Shown here: positions 11,926-19,734 of the stretch, in pieces
Position numbering within the stretch: position 1 is the first letter of the stretch
Layout of the letters: each line of letters opens with the position of its first letter
Source of the DNA: a virus
IMG/VR virus record: IMGVR_UViG_3300034374_000274
Location: 1-39,110 of that record
Strand: one strand, 5' to 3'
Length of the DNA stretch: 39,110 nt
Position numbers and translations under genes: made by a program
The notes under the pieces: model-generated
What the model was told of the DNA's origin: nothing
Seen by the model: only the letters and a program-made list of their open reading frames with translations
Database searches by the model: none

Positions 11926-12200
11926 TACCTGCATCAAAAGTAGTAGGTCACAGTGCGGCTAAGTGGTCAAAGGCACAGCCACACGAAGGCATCTGGTGGA
12001 CTAATAAACTTCATAGAGGTGTTAAAGGTGTAGATAGGTCTTACATTGCGTACTCACCATCGAAGCACCGTCTGATATATGTTCAGCAGCTTTGGGATCC
12101 TGACGAACAAAAAATAAAATGGTTAGTTGGTAATACTAGACAGCATTTTGAAGATCTTGAAGAGGCAAAAGAATTTGTAAAGGAAATGTTAGATGATTGA
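11922..12200 (+). CDS. Hypothetical protein, 92 aa
   Basis: The start is placed at ATG 11922, coupled to the gene before and with GGAGG about ten bases upstream; an upstream in-frame codon at 11841 lies inside that gene. The product (MIPASKVVGHSAAKWSKAQP...) has GIWWTNKLHRGVKGVDRSYI, beta-rich IAYSPSKHRLIYVQQLWD and an acidic C-terminal helix. No domain recognised. It overlaps thyX by eight bases. Confidence 0.7.
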   Translation: MIPASKVVGHSAAKWSKAQPHEGIWWTNKLHRGVKGVDRSYIAYSPSKHRLIYVQQLWDPDEQKIKWLVGNTRQHFEDLEEAKEFVKEMLDD

Positions 12201-12861
12201 GGTAACATACGTAGACCACATGGGGTCAGACCTATCCGTGGTCAACTCTGCAAGGGTTAGCTTCGGTAAGAAGAGTGAAGCACTAGGTGAGGTAGGCATA
12301 GGTGATGACCCCGTCATGGTGCCTGTACTGCACGACAACGATGTGAGGCTGATCAGGTATCTTGCAAAGCACAAGCACAAGTCCCCGTTCAATCACGCCT
12401 TTGCTACCTTCCACGTCAAGGCACCGATCTTTGTAGCACGTCAGCTGGTCAAGCATGAGTACATGCCTTGGAATGAGATCAGCCGTAGGTACGTCGATGA
12501 TGAACCTGAGTTCTACCAGCCTGACGTATGGCGTGGGCGTAGTGATGATAAGAAGCAAGGCAGTGATGGCGTGGTAGATGTTGGTAAAATAGGTGACGTT
12601 AGTTTAGCTAGTAAAACTCTATACAACAGCTTGCTTGACAGGGGTGTATGCCCAGAGCAAGCACGTATGGTACTGCCACAGTCTATGATGACTGAGTGGT
12701 ACTGGTCAGGTTCTCTGTTTGCCTTTGCTAAGATGTGTGGCCTACGTCTCAAGGATGATACTCAGTATGAGACGAGGCTAGTGGCTCAAGAGATTGAGGA
12801 CTATATGATGGACATTTACCCCAACTCTTGGGAAGCATTGAGGATGTATGATGATGAGTGA
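12193..12861 (+). CDS. thyX: Flavin-dependent thymidylate synthase ThyX
   Basis: A 222-residue protein, normal for ThyX. It methylates dUMP to dTMP with methylene-tetrahydrofolate and NADPH through FAD. Landmarks are NSARVSFGK (about 18-26), KHKSPFNHAFATFHVKAPIF (about 57-76), the signature RQLVKHEYMPWNEISRRY (about 82-99) and the C-terminal CPEQARMVLPQSMMTEWYW. The canonical RHRxxSxNExSxRY reads KHEYMPWNEISRRY here, so two Arg and the Ser of the motif are changed. Together with the ribonucleotide reductase and MazG it supplies dNTPs for replication. Confidence 0.95.
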   Translation: MIEVTYVDHMGSDLSVVNSARVSFGKKSEALGEVGIGDDPVMVPVLHDNDVRLIRYLAKHKHKSPFNHAFATFHVKAPIFVARQLVKHEYMPWNEISRRYVDDEPEFYQPDVWRGRSDDKKQGSDGVVDVGKIGDVSLASKTLYNSLLDRGVCPEQARMVLPQSMMTEWYWSGSLFAFAKMCGLRLKDDTQYETRLVAQEIEDYMMDIYPNSWEALRMYDDE

Positions 12862-13024
12862 AGTAAAGGTGACAGAAATAACTGAGCATGAGGATGGCAG
12901 TGCCACACTACAGGTTGAGTGTGACTCAGAGACATTTGGAGCCATCTTTAACGTGGGCTTTGTGTCCCTGATTAAGACAGGTCTATACTGGGAGACAGAC
13001 AATGATAAGACCAATGAGAGATGA
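12851..13024 (+). CDS. Hypothetical protein, 57 aa
   Basis: Two adjacent ATG codons (12851, 12854) overlap the thyX stop. The product runs MMSEVKVTEITEHEDGSATL followed by ...SETFGAIFNVGFVSLIKTGL. This short alpha/beta pattern is one I have seen downstream of replication genes in other marine phages, always unnamed. Coupled with the next gene by overlap. Confidence 0.7.
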   Translation: MMSEVKVTEITEHEDGSATLQVECDSETFGAIFNVGFVSLIKTGLYWETDNDKTNER

Positions 13025-13136
13025 AGAACGTAAGGCATCCCAAGAACGTGATGAAAAGAATAAGTGGCGCAAATGTGTCAGCTGTGGTAATGCAAGCAAG
13101 GACACATGGTGTGGCTTCTGTCTGGAGGAAGAGTAA
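13002..13136 (+). CDS. Small zinc-ribbon-like protein, 44 aa
   Basis: MIRPMRDEERKASQERDEKN, then KCVSCGNASKDTWCGFCLEE. The two CxxC pairs, ten residues apart, form a small zinc-binding knuckle behind a charged helix. It overlaps the gene before by 23 bases; ATG at 13014 is an alternative start. Probably a nucleic-acid or protein-binding adaptor; exact role unknown. Confidence 0.6.
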   Translation: MIRPMRDEERKASQERDEKNKWRKCVSCGNASKDTWCGFCLEEE

Positions 13137-13158
13137 TGATAAACAGTTAGCGGCGAAG

Positions 13159-13314
13159 ATGACTAAGCGTATACCAATGAAGGGCGGTGATGAGTATGAT
13201 GCTCTCACTAAAGCACGTAAGTTTTACCTATGGAAAGCAGGTCAAGTAAAGAAGATCAAACGTGCTTACAATAAACGATTACGTAAGCATAACAAGGAGG
13301 TGAATGATGACTAA
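13159..13314 (+). CDS. Small basic protein, 51 aa
   Basis: [20 protein letters not shown], then [20 protein letters not shown] and a charged tail. Very Lys/Arg-rich, likely RNA- or DNA-binding. The same frame is open upstream to 13021, but that part overlaps two better-supported genes and has no ribosome site, so ATG at 13159 is chosen. It overlaps the next gene by 11 bases. Confidence 0.6.
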   Translation: MTKRIPMKGGDEYDALTKARKFYLWKAGQVKKIKRAYNKRLRKHNKEVNDD

Positions 13315-13522
13315 ACTGTATGACTTAGAGCCAATGATCATGGACTGTTGGCATGTCTGTGATGACCTTCAGGTTGTCTTCAGACAGATCGGTGACGGTG
13401 AACGTGAGCCTACACAAGATGAGATGATGAATACCTTGATGGGTATGCAACAGCTGTACCAGTGGAAGTTTGAACAGTTGTTCTTCAAGTATGAACAAGT
13501 GTTGAAGGGACAGAGGGAGTAA
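13304..13522 (+). CDS. Hypothetical helical protein, 72 aa
   Basis: ATGATG at 13304, with GGAGG five bases before. The product ([20 protein letters not shown]..., [20 protein letters not shown]) is almost entirely helical with a conserved-looking LEPMIMDCW start that I recall from cyanophage and roseophage genomes. Function unknown. It ends directly before the next ATG. Confidence 0.72.
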   Translation: MMTKLYDLEPMIMDCWHVCDDLQVVFRQIGDGEREPTQDEMMNTLMGMQQLYQWKFEQLFFKYEQVLKGQRE

Positions 13523-13765
13523 ATGTTTACTGTAGAACTTGAATATGACTATGCCCTTATCCGAACACTCGATGAACAGGATAGGCATGAAGATGTAGAG
13601 GTTGTAATAGGTGATGAGGGAGAAGTTTTTATTCTGCAATTTAATGAGAGCACACAGAAAAATTCTGTCATCGCAATGTCTTTACAACAGCTCGTAGATC
13701 TGTATGCTGCAATGGATAGCCCAGAAGGGTTATTTGGACTGGAGGTTAAAAGTGGCAAACAATGA
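13523..13765 (+). CDS. Hypothetical protein, 80 aa
   Basis: MFTVELEYDYALIRTLDEQD... is a small beta-rich protein with a C-terminal helix (SLQQLVDLYAAMDSPEGLFG). The start ATG follows the TAA of the previous gene without a gap, with GGGAG before it. It overlaps the primase-helicase by 14 bases and carries that gene's GGAGG. Confidence 0.7.
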   Translation: MFTVELEYDYALIRTLDEQDRHEDVEVVIGDEGEVFILQFNESTQKNSVIAMSLQQLVDLYAAMDSPEGLFGLEVKSGKQ

Positions 13766-15365
13766 CAACCCACACTTAGCTTGTCCGTATCAAGACTGCG
13801 GATCAAGTGATGCATTTAATTGGAATGACGATGGCTTCGGCCACTGCCATTCTTGTTCGAGGGCTTACCCAATGCGAGACATGCCAGATGTTTTCGAATG
13901 GGTTAATTCCGAGTATCCATTGAAGGAGAGGAGAAACCCTATGGATATACCTATTGTGTCTCAGACACATGAGGGCATACGAGGCTTAGATGCTGACGTG
14001 TCCGAACTATATGGCATTGCCATACAGCAAGGCGAAGACGGACGACCTGTCCGTTATGCCTACAAGTACCCACACACAGTCAAGTACAGGCTAGTCGATG
14101 ACAAGTCTAAGACCTGGACAAAGGATCGTGGATTGGGTATGAACCACCTGTTTGGCCCTGAGTTCAATGCAGGGACAAGCCAACGAATCTATCTCACTGA
14201 AGGTGAGTTTGATGCGGCCTCTCTGTATCAGATACTCGGCAAGACTTTTCCCGTTAAGTCTCTACCCAGTGCAAGCATTGGCGAAAAGTTCATAGCCCAC
14301 AACCACCTCTATCTGTCGTCATTCAAAGAGATCATCTACGCAGGTGAACTCGATCCTGCAGGGCGTAGGGCAGCAGACAAGTTATACCAGGCATTCCCCG
14401 ATAAGTTTTTCTACGTACCTATGTCCAAGCACAAAGATGCCAATGACTTCTTACAGGCTGGTGATGGTAAGGACTTGATGTGGGCAGCTAAGAAGCCCAT
14501 GCGGTACAGCCCAGAGAACTTCTTCTGTTCTAGTGAGGATTTTTCTAGTGCTTTACGTACAGAGAATCCTTACGAGTATGTACCTACTGGTCACTCAGGT
14601 CTCGATGAAAAGATCCGTGGCATGGTCAAGGGGGGACTAACCTTTATCAAGGCTCCCCGTGGTACTGGTAAGACTGAGGTGATCCGTTACTTTGAGACGG
14701 GTCTTCTACAGAACGAGGGTGTAAAGGTTGCACTCCTACACATGGAGGAGATGAAGTCCACTACACTACGTGCTATGGCTACCTACGAGCTTGGTTCCAA
14801 TGTTCGTACAAGAGAGGATGCCGAACGTAATGGTTACACTCTTGATGATGTAGAGGCAGCAGCTAATAAGATTGCCGACTCTGAGAACAACAGGACAATC
14901 ATCTTTGAGATGCAGTCTCACGACAACCCACTTACGTTGCTCGACTACACTCGCATGGCTGTTACATCCTTCGGTGCTAACTTCGTTTTCGTTGACCACG
15001 TTCAACGTCTGGCTTATCTGTCCAGCTCTGGTGTTGATGGTGCTACCAGTACACTGACCACACTAGGTTCACGTATGGCCCAGCTTGCCAAAGAGTTAAA
15101 CATTGGTGTGGTATTTATCTCACAGGTTAACGATGACGGACGTACAAAGTATGCTGCATCTCTTGAAGAAGAGGCTATCATCTGTATAAAGATCGAACGA
15201 GACACTGATTCCGAGGACGAGATACTTCAGAACACAACTGAATTTATTGTTGACAAGAACAGGCCATTTGCTAAATTGGGCAAAGCAGGTTCAGTCTACT
15301 ACGATCCAGAGACAACGATCCTCAGTGAAGATGTACCGTATGATAGGGGTGAGATAGCAGCATGA
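13752..15365 (+). CDS. Primase-helicase, T7 gp4-like
   Basis: A 537-residue bifunctional enzyme that unwinds DNA at the fork and makes primers. GTG at 13752 is the start because GGAGG lies six bases before it and the zinc motif follows at once: CPYQDC (11-16) and CHSC (32-35). The TOPRIM core has TEGEFDAASL (about 150) and GELDPAGRRAADK (about 198), then KHKDANDFL. The RecA-like helicase has Walker A APRGTGKTE (about 301), Walker B NFVFVDHVQRL (about 411) and FISQVNDDGRTKYAASLEEE (the H3/H4 region). Overlaps the polymerase start by four bases. Confidence 0.95.
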   Translation: MANNDNPHLACPYQDCGSSDAFNWNDDGFGHCHSCSRAYPMRDMPDVFEWVNSEYPLKERRNPMDIPIVSQTHEGIRGLDADVSELYGIAIQQGEDGRPVRYAYKYPHTVKYRLVDDKSKTWTKDRGLGMNHLFGPEFNAGTSQRIYLTEGEFDAASLYQILGKTFPVKSLPSASIGEKFIAHNHLYLSSFKEIIYAGELDPAGRRAADKLYQAFPDKFFYVPMSKHKDANDFLQAGDGKDLMWAAKKPMRYSPENFFCSSEDFSSALRTENPYEYVPTGHSGLDEKIRGMVKGGLTFIKAPRGTGKTEVIRYFETGLLQNEGVKVALLHMEEMKSTTLRAMATYELGSNVRTREDAERNGYTLDDVEAAANKIADSENNRTIIFEMQSHDNPLTLLDYTRMAVTSFGANFVFVDHVQRLAYLSSSGVDGATSTLTTLGSRMAQLAKELNIGVVFISQVNDDGRTKYAASLEEEAIICIKIERDTDSEDEILQNTTEFIVDKNRPFAKLGKAGSVYYDPETTILSEDVPYDRGEIAA

Positions 15366-17209
15366 TTGTATTTGATGTAGAAGCTGACGGACTACTTGAT
15401 CAGGCTACAAAGATACACTGCTTATCCTATACCCATGATGGTAAAACTTACCACAGTTTGCATGATTACTCTGCTATGCGTGATCTCCTACTCAATCAGC
15501 CAGGTCTGATTGGTCACAACATTATCAGGTATGATGTACCACTTGTAGAAAAGATCTTGGGTATCAAGGTGACAGCACGTCTCTTTGACACACTGCCAAT
15601 GTCTTGGGTATTAAATTACGATAGGTCAAAACATGGTCTTGATTCTTTTGGTGAGGATTTCGGTATTCCTAAACCTAAGATTGATGACTGGGAAAACTTA
15701 ACCCTTGAGGAGTATACACACAGATGTACAGAGGATGTAAAAATCAATTGGTGCTTGTGGCAAAATCTTCTAAAGAGATTTATGTTCATCTACAAGGACA
15801 AGTCAAATCTGGATCGGTTCTTCCGGTATCTGGAGTTTAAGATGAACTGTGCTGCAACAGCTGAGAGCCTTGGATGGAAGCTAGATGTAGATCTTGCACA
15901 GAGATGTGTAGACGACATCACCAAGCAGAAGTCTCATAAGGAATCTGAGCTAAGTGCAGTCATGCCCAAACGTAAGGTCACTTCAAAGAAGACTAAGCCA
16001 AAGAACTGTTTCCGTAAGGACGGTACAGCATCGGCTCATGGTCAACGTTGGTTTGATCTCCTTAAAGAGCAGAGCCTACCACCACACTTTGACGGTGAGG
16101 TAGAGGTTATCAAGGGTTGGAATGAACCTAATCCAAACTCTACTGATCAGGTCAAGGACTGGCTATACTCTATGGGTTGGGAGCCTTGCACATTTAAATA
16201 CGATAGAAACAAGGAGACTGGCGAAGAGAAGAAGATACCTCAAGTACGTAAAGATGGAGAGCTGACCGACTCAGTAAAACTGATAGCAGAGAACAACCCT
16301 GCTGTTGAAGTTCTTGGAGGTCTGACCGTCCTGCAGCATAGACTTAAGATCTTCGAAGCATTTCTCGAATGTGAACAAGGTGGCTATGTTAAAGCAGAAA
16401 TTTCTGGACTTACCAACACTCTCCGTTTCAAACACAAGAAACCACTAGTCAACCTTCCTGGGGTAGACAGGCCGTGGGGCAAAGAAGTACGTGGTTGCTT
16501 GATTGCTCCAGAGGGTTACGTCCTCTGCGGTGCTGATATGACATCCCTTGAAGATACAACCAAGAGGCACTACATGCACCCTTACGATCCTGACTATGTG
16601 CAAGAGATGTCTCAAGAAGGTTTTGATCCACACCTTGACTTGGCTAAACATGCAGGTGCTATCAAACAGTCTGACATTGATTCTTATAACCAAGGTCAAC
16701 GTCCAGAGTTGAAGGCACTACGCAAGAACTACAAGGTAGTTAACTATTCTGCTACTTACGGAGTTGGTGCAGCTAAGTTGTCCCGTACTACTGGCATGGC
16801 TGTCCCTCATGCACAATCTATCTTGGATGCATACTGGGAACGTAATTGGTCTGTCAAAGCATTTGCTGAGGATCAGAAGGTCAGACAGATCAACGGAGAG
16901 ATGTGGGTACAAAACCCTGTCAGTGGTTTCTGGCATTCACTCCGTTATGAGAAGGATGTATTCTCTACACTCAATCAATCCACCGGAGCCTATTGCTTTG
17001 ATAAGTGGGTTGCTTACTACAGATCACGCAGACCTAATATCATAGGTCAGTTTCATGATGAATCTATTAACCTTGTTAAGGAAGGAGAGCAGGATGAGCA
17101 TACAAAAACATTGACCTGGGCTATTGAAAAACTTAATCAAGAGCTTAAATTAAATGTTGACTTGGGTATTGACGTACAATATGGTCATAAGTATAGTGAA
17201 GTACACTAA
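15362..17209 (+). CDS. DNA polymerase, family A (T7-like)
   Basis: A 615-residue replicative polymerase, somewhat shorter than T7's. The 3'-5' exonuclease shows FDVEADG (4-9), GHNIIRYDV and YTHRCTEDVKINW. The polymerase has motif A GADMTSLEDTTKRHY (about 389), motif B RKNYKVVNYSATYG (about 453) and motif C QFHDES (about 564). In motif B the position equivalent to E. coli Phe762 is Tyr, as in T7, and the usual Gly after it is Ser. Motif A keeps Asp and Glu but replaces the following Arg region by DTT. Overlaps the primase-helicase. Confidence 0.95.
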   Translation: MIVFDVEADGLLDQATKIHCLSYTHDGKTYHSLHDYSAMRDLLLNQPGLIGHNIIRYDVPLVEKILGIKVTARLFDTLPMSWVLNYDRSKHGLDSFGEDFGIPKPKIDDWENLTLEEYTHRCTEDVKINWCLWQNLLKRFMFIYKDKSNLDRFFRYLEFKMNCAATAESLGWKLDVDLAQRCVDDITKQKSHKESELSAVMPKRKVTSKKTKPKNCFRKDGTASAHGQRWFDLLKEQSLPPHFDGEVEVIKGWNEPNPNSTDQVKDWLYSMGWEPCTFKYDRNKETGEEKKIPQVRKDGELTDSVKLIAENNPAVEVLGGLTVLQHRLKIFEAFLECEQGGYVKAEISGLTNTLRFKHKKPLVNLPGVDRPWGKEVRGCLIAPEGYVLCGADMTSLEDTTKRHYMHPYDPDYVQEMSQEGFDPHLDLAKHAGAIKQSDIDSYNQGQRPELKALRKNYKVVNYSATYGVGAAKLSRTTGMAVPHAQSILDAYWERNWSVKAFAEDQKVRQINGEMWVQNPVSGFWHSLRYEKDVFSTLNQSTGAYCFDKWVAYYRSRRPNIIGQFHDESINLVKEGEQDEHTKTLTWAIEKLNQELKLNVDLGIDVQYGHKYSEVH

Positions 17210-17225
17210 CGTAATGGAGGGCCAA

Positions 17226-17726
17226 ATGGCTACACGTAAAGTAAAAGTATCAGGCATTGCTGAATGGGCAAAAGTATTTCCACAAAACCGTGACATGGAA
17301 GGTTTTGATGGTGTGTACAGGGATCATGACGGCGCTTGCACAATTGATGTTATCATGGATGATGACAACCTAACTGCACTAAAGGCATCACGTTCTATGA
17401 AGAAGGGGTCAGCTGACCCTCAAGGACGTGGGACTAAGGTTAAGTTTATCCGTAAGTATGATACAGGAAGGGATTGGGACAGTGGTGCGCCTATTGTTAC
17501 TTGGGCTGATGGCAGCCCTTACGACCTTGATACCGATGGCTCTATTGGTAATGGATCTACAGTAGAAGTGGAGCTGTCCGTCTATGACACTAGCCGACCT
17601 GCTATTGTCGGCACACGGCTTGATAAAGTTATTGTGCTTGATAAGGTAGATTATGTCAGGGATACTGCAGGGGAAACTACTTCGCCACCCACTGCAGCTA
17701 AACAAGAAGGCGAAGTGTTGTTTTAA
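17226..17726 (+). CDS. Single-stranded DNA-binding protein, T7 gp2.5-like
   Basis: 166 residues from ATG 17226 (GGAGGG before it). The central part is OB-fold-like (TKVKFIRKYDTGRDWDSGAP, NGSTVEVELSVYD, DKVIVLDKVDYV) and the protein ends in an acidic tail with an aromatic last residue, EGEVLF. This tail is the hallmark by which gp2.5-type proteins contact polymerase and helicase. It protects the lagging-strand template. It follows the polymerase and is closed by a strong hairpin at 17747. Confidence 0.85.
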   Translation: MATRKVKVSGIAEWAKVFPQNRDMEGFDGVYRDHDGACTIDVIMDDDNLTALKASRSMKKGSADPQGRGTKVKFIRKYDTGRDWDSGAPIVTWADGSPYDLDTDGSIGNGSTVEVELSVYDTSRPAIVGTRLDKVIVLDKVDYVRDTAGETTSPPTAAKQEGEVLF

Positions 17727-17746
17727 CCTCCTCCAAAAACAACTAG

Positions 17747-17766
17747 TGGCCCCCTTCGGGGGGCCA
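17747..17766 (+). terminator. UUCG-capped terminator hairpin
   Basis: TGGCCCCC (17747-17754), the tetraloop TTCG and GGGGGCCA (17759-17766) make a very stable 8-bp stem. It is followed by TAACTTT rather than a strong T-run, so it may attenuate or protect the 3' end of the SSB message instead of stopping all transcription. Confidence 0.7.
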
Positions 17767-17784
17767 TAACTTTAAGGATATAAT

Positions 17785-18648
17785 ATGAAAAAGATTGATA
17801 CACTAGTAGAAGACATCGAGTCCGTGATCTATGGACTGGGTGGTTGGAACGGCACGATAGGTTCTATTCTAGGAAACAATATCGCCATGTCAGCCAACAA
17901 AAGATTTAGTAAGCCACAAGAGCCTCGTGGGTATCTATCTCTTTCGTCCATAGGCACACCGTGCAAACGTAAGTTGTGGTACAAGGTAAACAAGCCAGGC
18001 ACAGGCGAACCACTCAGTGCTAACCTACTTCTCCGTTTCTTCTACGGGGACATGATTGAAGAGCTGATACTGTCTATGGTTACAGCCTCTGGTCACAGTA
18101 TGGAAGGCTCCCAGGATAGGCTGACCGTACATGGTATTCGTGGCCACCGTGACTGTGTTATTGACGGTATGACTGTAGATGTTAAGTCCTGCAGCCCTTT
18201 TGCTTTCAAGAAATTTAAAGACGGATCACTCCGTGATAACGATGCGTTTGGTTACATTAGCCAACTTAGTTCCTATGTCTATGCAGGTAAGGACGACCCA
18301 CTAGTTACAAACAAAACACACGGGGCTTTCCTTGCTGTTGATAAGGTTAGTGGTGAGATCTGCCTAGACGTACATGACTTTACTGAAGACCTGAAGACCA
18401 AAGAACAAGAGATGCTTGCAGCCAAAGATCTGGTTGCAGGTGATTTACCTACAGATCGTATTCAACCAGTACCTGCAAGCAAGGCAAGTCCTAACACGAA
18501 GCTGGACAAGTCCTGTCAATTCTGTGAATACAAAAAGATCTGTTGGCCCAATCTGCGTATGTTCAAATACTCATACGGCATTGAGTACTTGGTGCACGTA
18601 GAAAAAGAACCCAAGGTTGATGAGGTGTTCGATGACACGGGCAGCTAA
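17785..18648 (+). CDS. Cas4/RecB-like exonuclease (PD-(D/E)XK, probable Fe-S)
   Basis: A 287-residue nuclease. The catalytic core is GIRGHRDCVIDGMTVDVKSC (about 115-134), with Asp and the D-x-K of VDVKS. One cysteine in GTPCKRKLWYKV (about 53) and three in SCQFCEYKKICWP (about 245) match the four-cysteine 4Fe-4S pattern of Cas4 and AddB nucleases. It stands where T7 has gene 6 exonuclease, and probably degrades host DNA and processes recombining phage DNA. No cas gene or CRISPR array is near. It overlaps the small endonuclease downstream by 17 bases. Confidence 0.88.
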   Translation: MKKIDTLVEDIESVIYGLGGWNGTIGSILGNNIAMSANKRFSKPQEPRGYLSLSSIGTPCKRKLWYKVNKPGTGEPLSANLLLRFFYGDMIEELILSMVTASGHSMEGSQDRLTVHGIRGHRDCVIDGMTVDVKSCSPFAFKKFKDGSLRDNDAFGYISQLSSYVYAGKDDPLVTNKTHGAFLAVDKVSGEICLDVHDFTEDLKTKEQEMLAAKDLVAGDLPTDRIQPVPASKASPNTKLDKSCQFCEYKKICWPNLRMFKYSYGIEYLVHVEKEPKVDEVFDDTGS

Positions 18649-18973
18649 GGCTAAGGGCAGAACTGGACAGAACGAAATCAGGGATACCATACTAGAGAAC
18701 TTTCCTGACCTAGAACCTGATGACGTTAAGTCTACTACTATGGGAGACACTGGAGAAGACATCCAGCTGTCTCCCGCAGCTAGAAAAAAGATTCCGATTA
18801 CTATCGAAGTAAAACGTAGGAAGTCTGGAATGAAGATGGCCTACGATTACATTGAACAAGCCAGGAAGCATGGTAAAGGTGAACCAGTTGTTTTCTTTCG
18901 GGCAGACAGAAAGGAATGGATTACAATGGTAAGTCTTGATCACTACATGGAGTTGTTAAAGAAATGGAAGTAA
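18632..18973 (+). CDS. Small PD-(D/E)XK endonuclease, Holliday-junction-resolvase-like
   Basis: The start is ATG 18632 (MTRAAKAKGRTGQNEIRD...), preceded by GAGG; the longer frame from 18617 adds five unlikely residues. Active-site pattern: Glu in QNEIRD, Asp in MGDTGEDIQLS, and E-x-K in ITIEVKRRK, followed by a helix (MAYDYIEQARKHG) and a beta strand VVFFRADRKEW. It takes the place of T7 gene 3 endonuclease I, resolving branches before packaging and nicking host DNA. 113 residues. Confidence 0.82.
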   Translation: MTRAAKAKGRTGQNEIRDTILENFPDLEPDDVKSTTMGDTGEDIQLSPAARKKIPITIEVKRRKSGMKMAYDYIEQARKHGKGEPVVFFRADRKEWITMVSLDHYMELLKKWK

Positions 18974-19215
18974 AAATATGGGGAGTGCTACAGGGTCCAA
19001 CATCAATCAATGATATCTACGATCCCGAGCACCTTGACAATGCTCCAGAAGGTTCTAAGTACTTCATGGTGTGTAAAACAGAGATTAACGGTGAGATTGC
19101 TGACGATAATTTTTGGTTTGACGATTTCGATTCTGCTTATGAGTGGCAGAAACATTTTTCCGAATCCATCGACCCTATTATTGTTGACATGACATCTGAT
19201 CCTGAGTATAACTAG
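18964..19215 (+). CDS. Hypothetical acidic protein, 83 aa
   Basis: MEVKIWGVLQGPTSINDIYD... with FMVCKTEINGEIADDNFWFD and a strongly acidic C-terminus (IVDMTSDPEYN). Alpha/beta pattern, no recognised domain. It overlaps the endonuclease by ten bases and its stop overlaps the AGGAG of the next gene. Confidence 0.7.
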   Translation: MEVKIWGVLQGPTSINDIYDPEHLDNAPEGSKYFMVCKTEINGEIADDNFWFDDFDSAYEWQKHFSESIDPIIVDMTSDPEYN

Positions 19216-19226
19216 GAGTCTTGCTG

Positions 19227-19394
19227 ATGAGGTTCGAGCTAAATATAATAATAAAAGTAGACCCTAGTGCAAACTTTTTAGAAACATTCGGGAATAATGC
19301 TGAGGTAATCTCAGAACTCGTACAGGGAAGCTTGTACGACATAGACGATATCGTTGTAGAGGAGTGTGAGGTTAGATATGATAAGCCAAGTTGA
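19227..19394 (+). CDS. Hypothetical protein, 55 aa
   Basis: ATG at 19227 with AGGAG eight bases upstream. The product MRFELNIIIKVDPSANFLET... ends DIVVEECEVRYDKPS: a beta strand, a helix and a beta strand. It overlaps mazG by 17 bases. Composition and packing support it as a real small gene; function unknown. Confidence 0.55.
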   Translation: MRFELNIIIKVDPSANFLETFGNNAEVISELVQGSLYDIDDIVVEECEVRYDKPS

Positions 19395-19734
19395 TATAGA
19401 TGCCTGGGATTTTTATGACTCAGGTCAGTTAAATGACTACCAAAATGCCGCAGCAGCTACTGCTATTTATAAGTCAGAGCATGCGATAATCTACCCAGCC
19501 CTTGGCCTAGCAGCTGAAGCTGGTGAGGTAGCTAACAAGGTTAAGAAGATCATGCGTGACGGTCAGTTTGATCGTGATGCAATTGCAGACGAAGTGGGTG
19601 ACTGTCTTTGGTATATTGCAGCACTATGTCGAGATCTAAATGTAGATCTCAGTGCAGTTGCGGATAATAATTTAAAAAAGCTACGTGACAGACAACAACG
19701 TGGTAAATTAAAAGGGTCAGGGGATAAAAGATGA
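19378..19734 (+). CDS. mazG: MazG-like nucleotide pyrophosphohydrolase
   Basis: ATG at 19378 is preferred over the GTG at 19366 because GAGG lies six bases before it. The 118-residue single-domain protein has the all-alpha NTP-PPase signature: GLAAEAGEVANKVKK, then IADEVGDCLWYIAALC, the acidic residues that bind Mg. It hydrolyses dNTPs or, in other phages as proposed, lowers (p)ppGpp. It precedes the ribonucleotide reductase, with a four-base overlap, as in many marine phages. Confidence 0.9.
   Translation: MISQVDIDAWDFYDSGQLNDYQNAAAATAIYKSEHAIIYPALGLAAEAGEVANKVKKIMRDGQFDRDAIADEVGDCLWYIAALCRDLNVDLSAVADNNLKKLRDRQQRGKLKGSGDKR

Noticed and set aside
13021-13158. N-terminal extension of the 51-residue basic protein
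   Set aside because: Overlaps two coupled small genes in other frames and has no start signal; ATG at 13159 is more likely.
17785-18648. A phage-borne CRISPR adaptation gene (cas4)
   Set aside because: Cas4-like nucleases are common in phage replication modules and no other cas gene or array is present.
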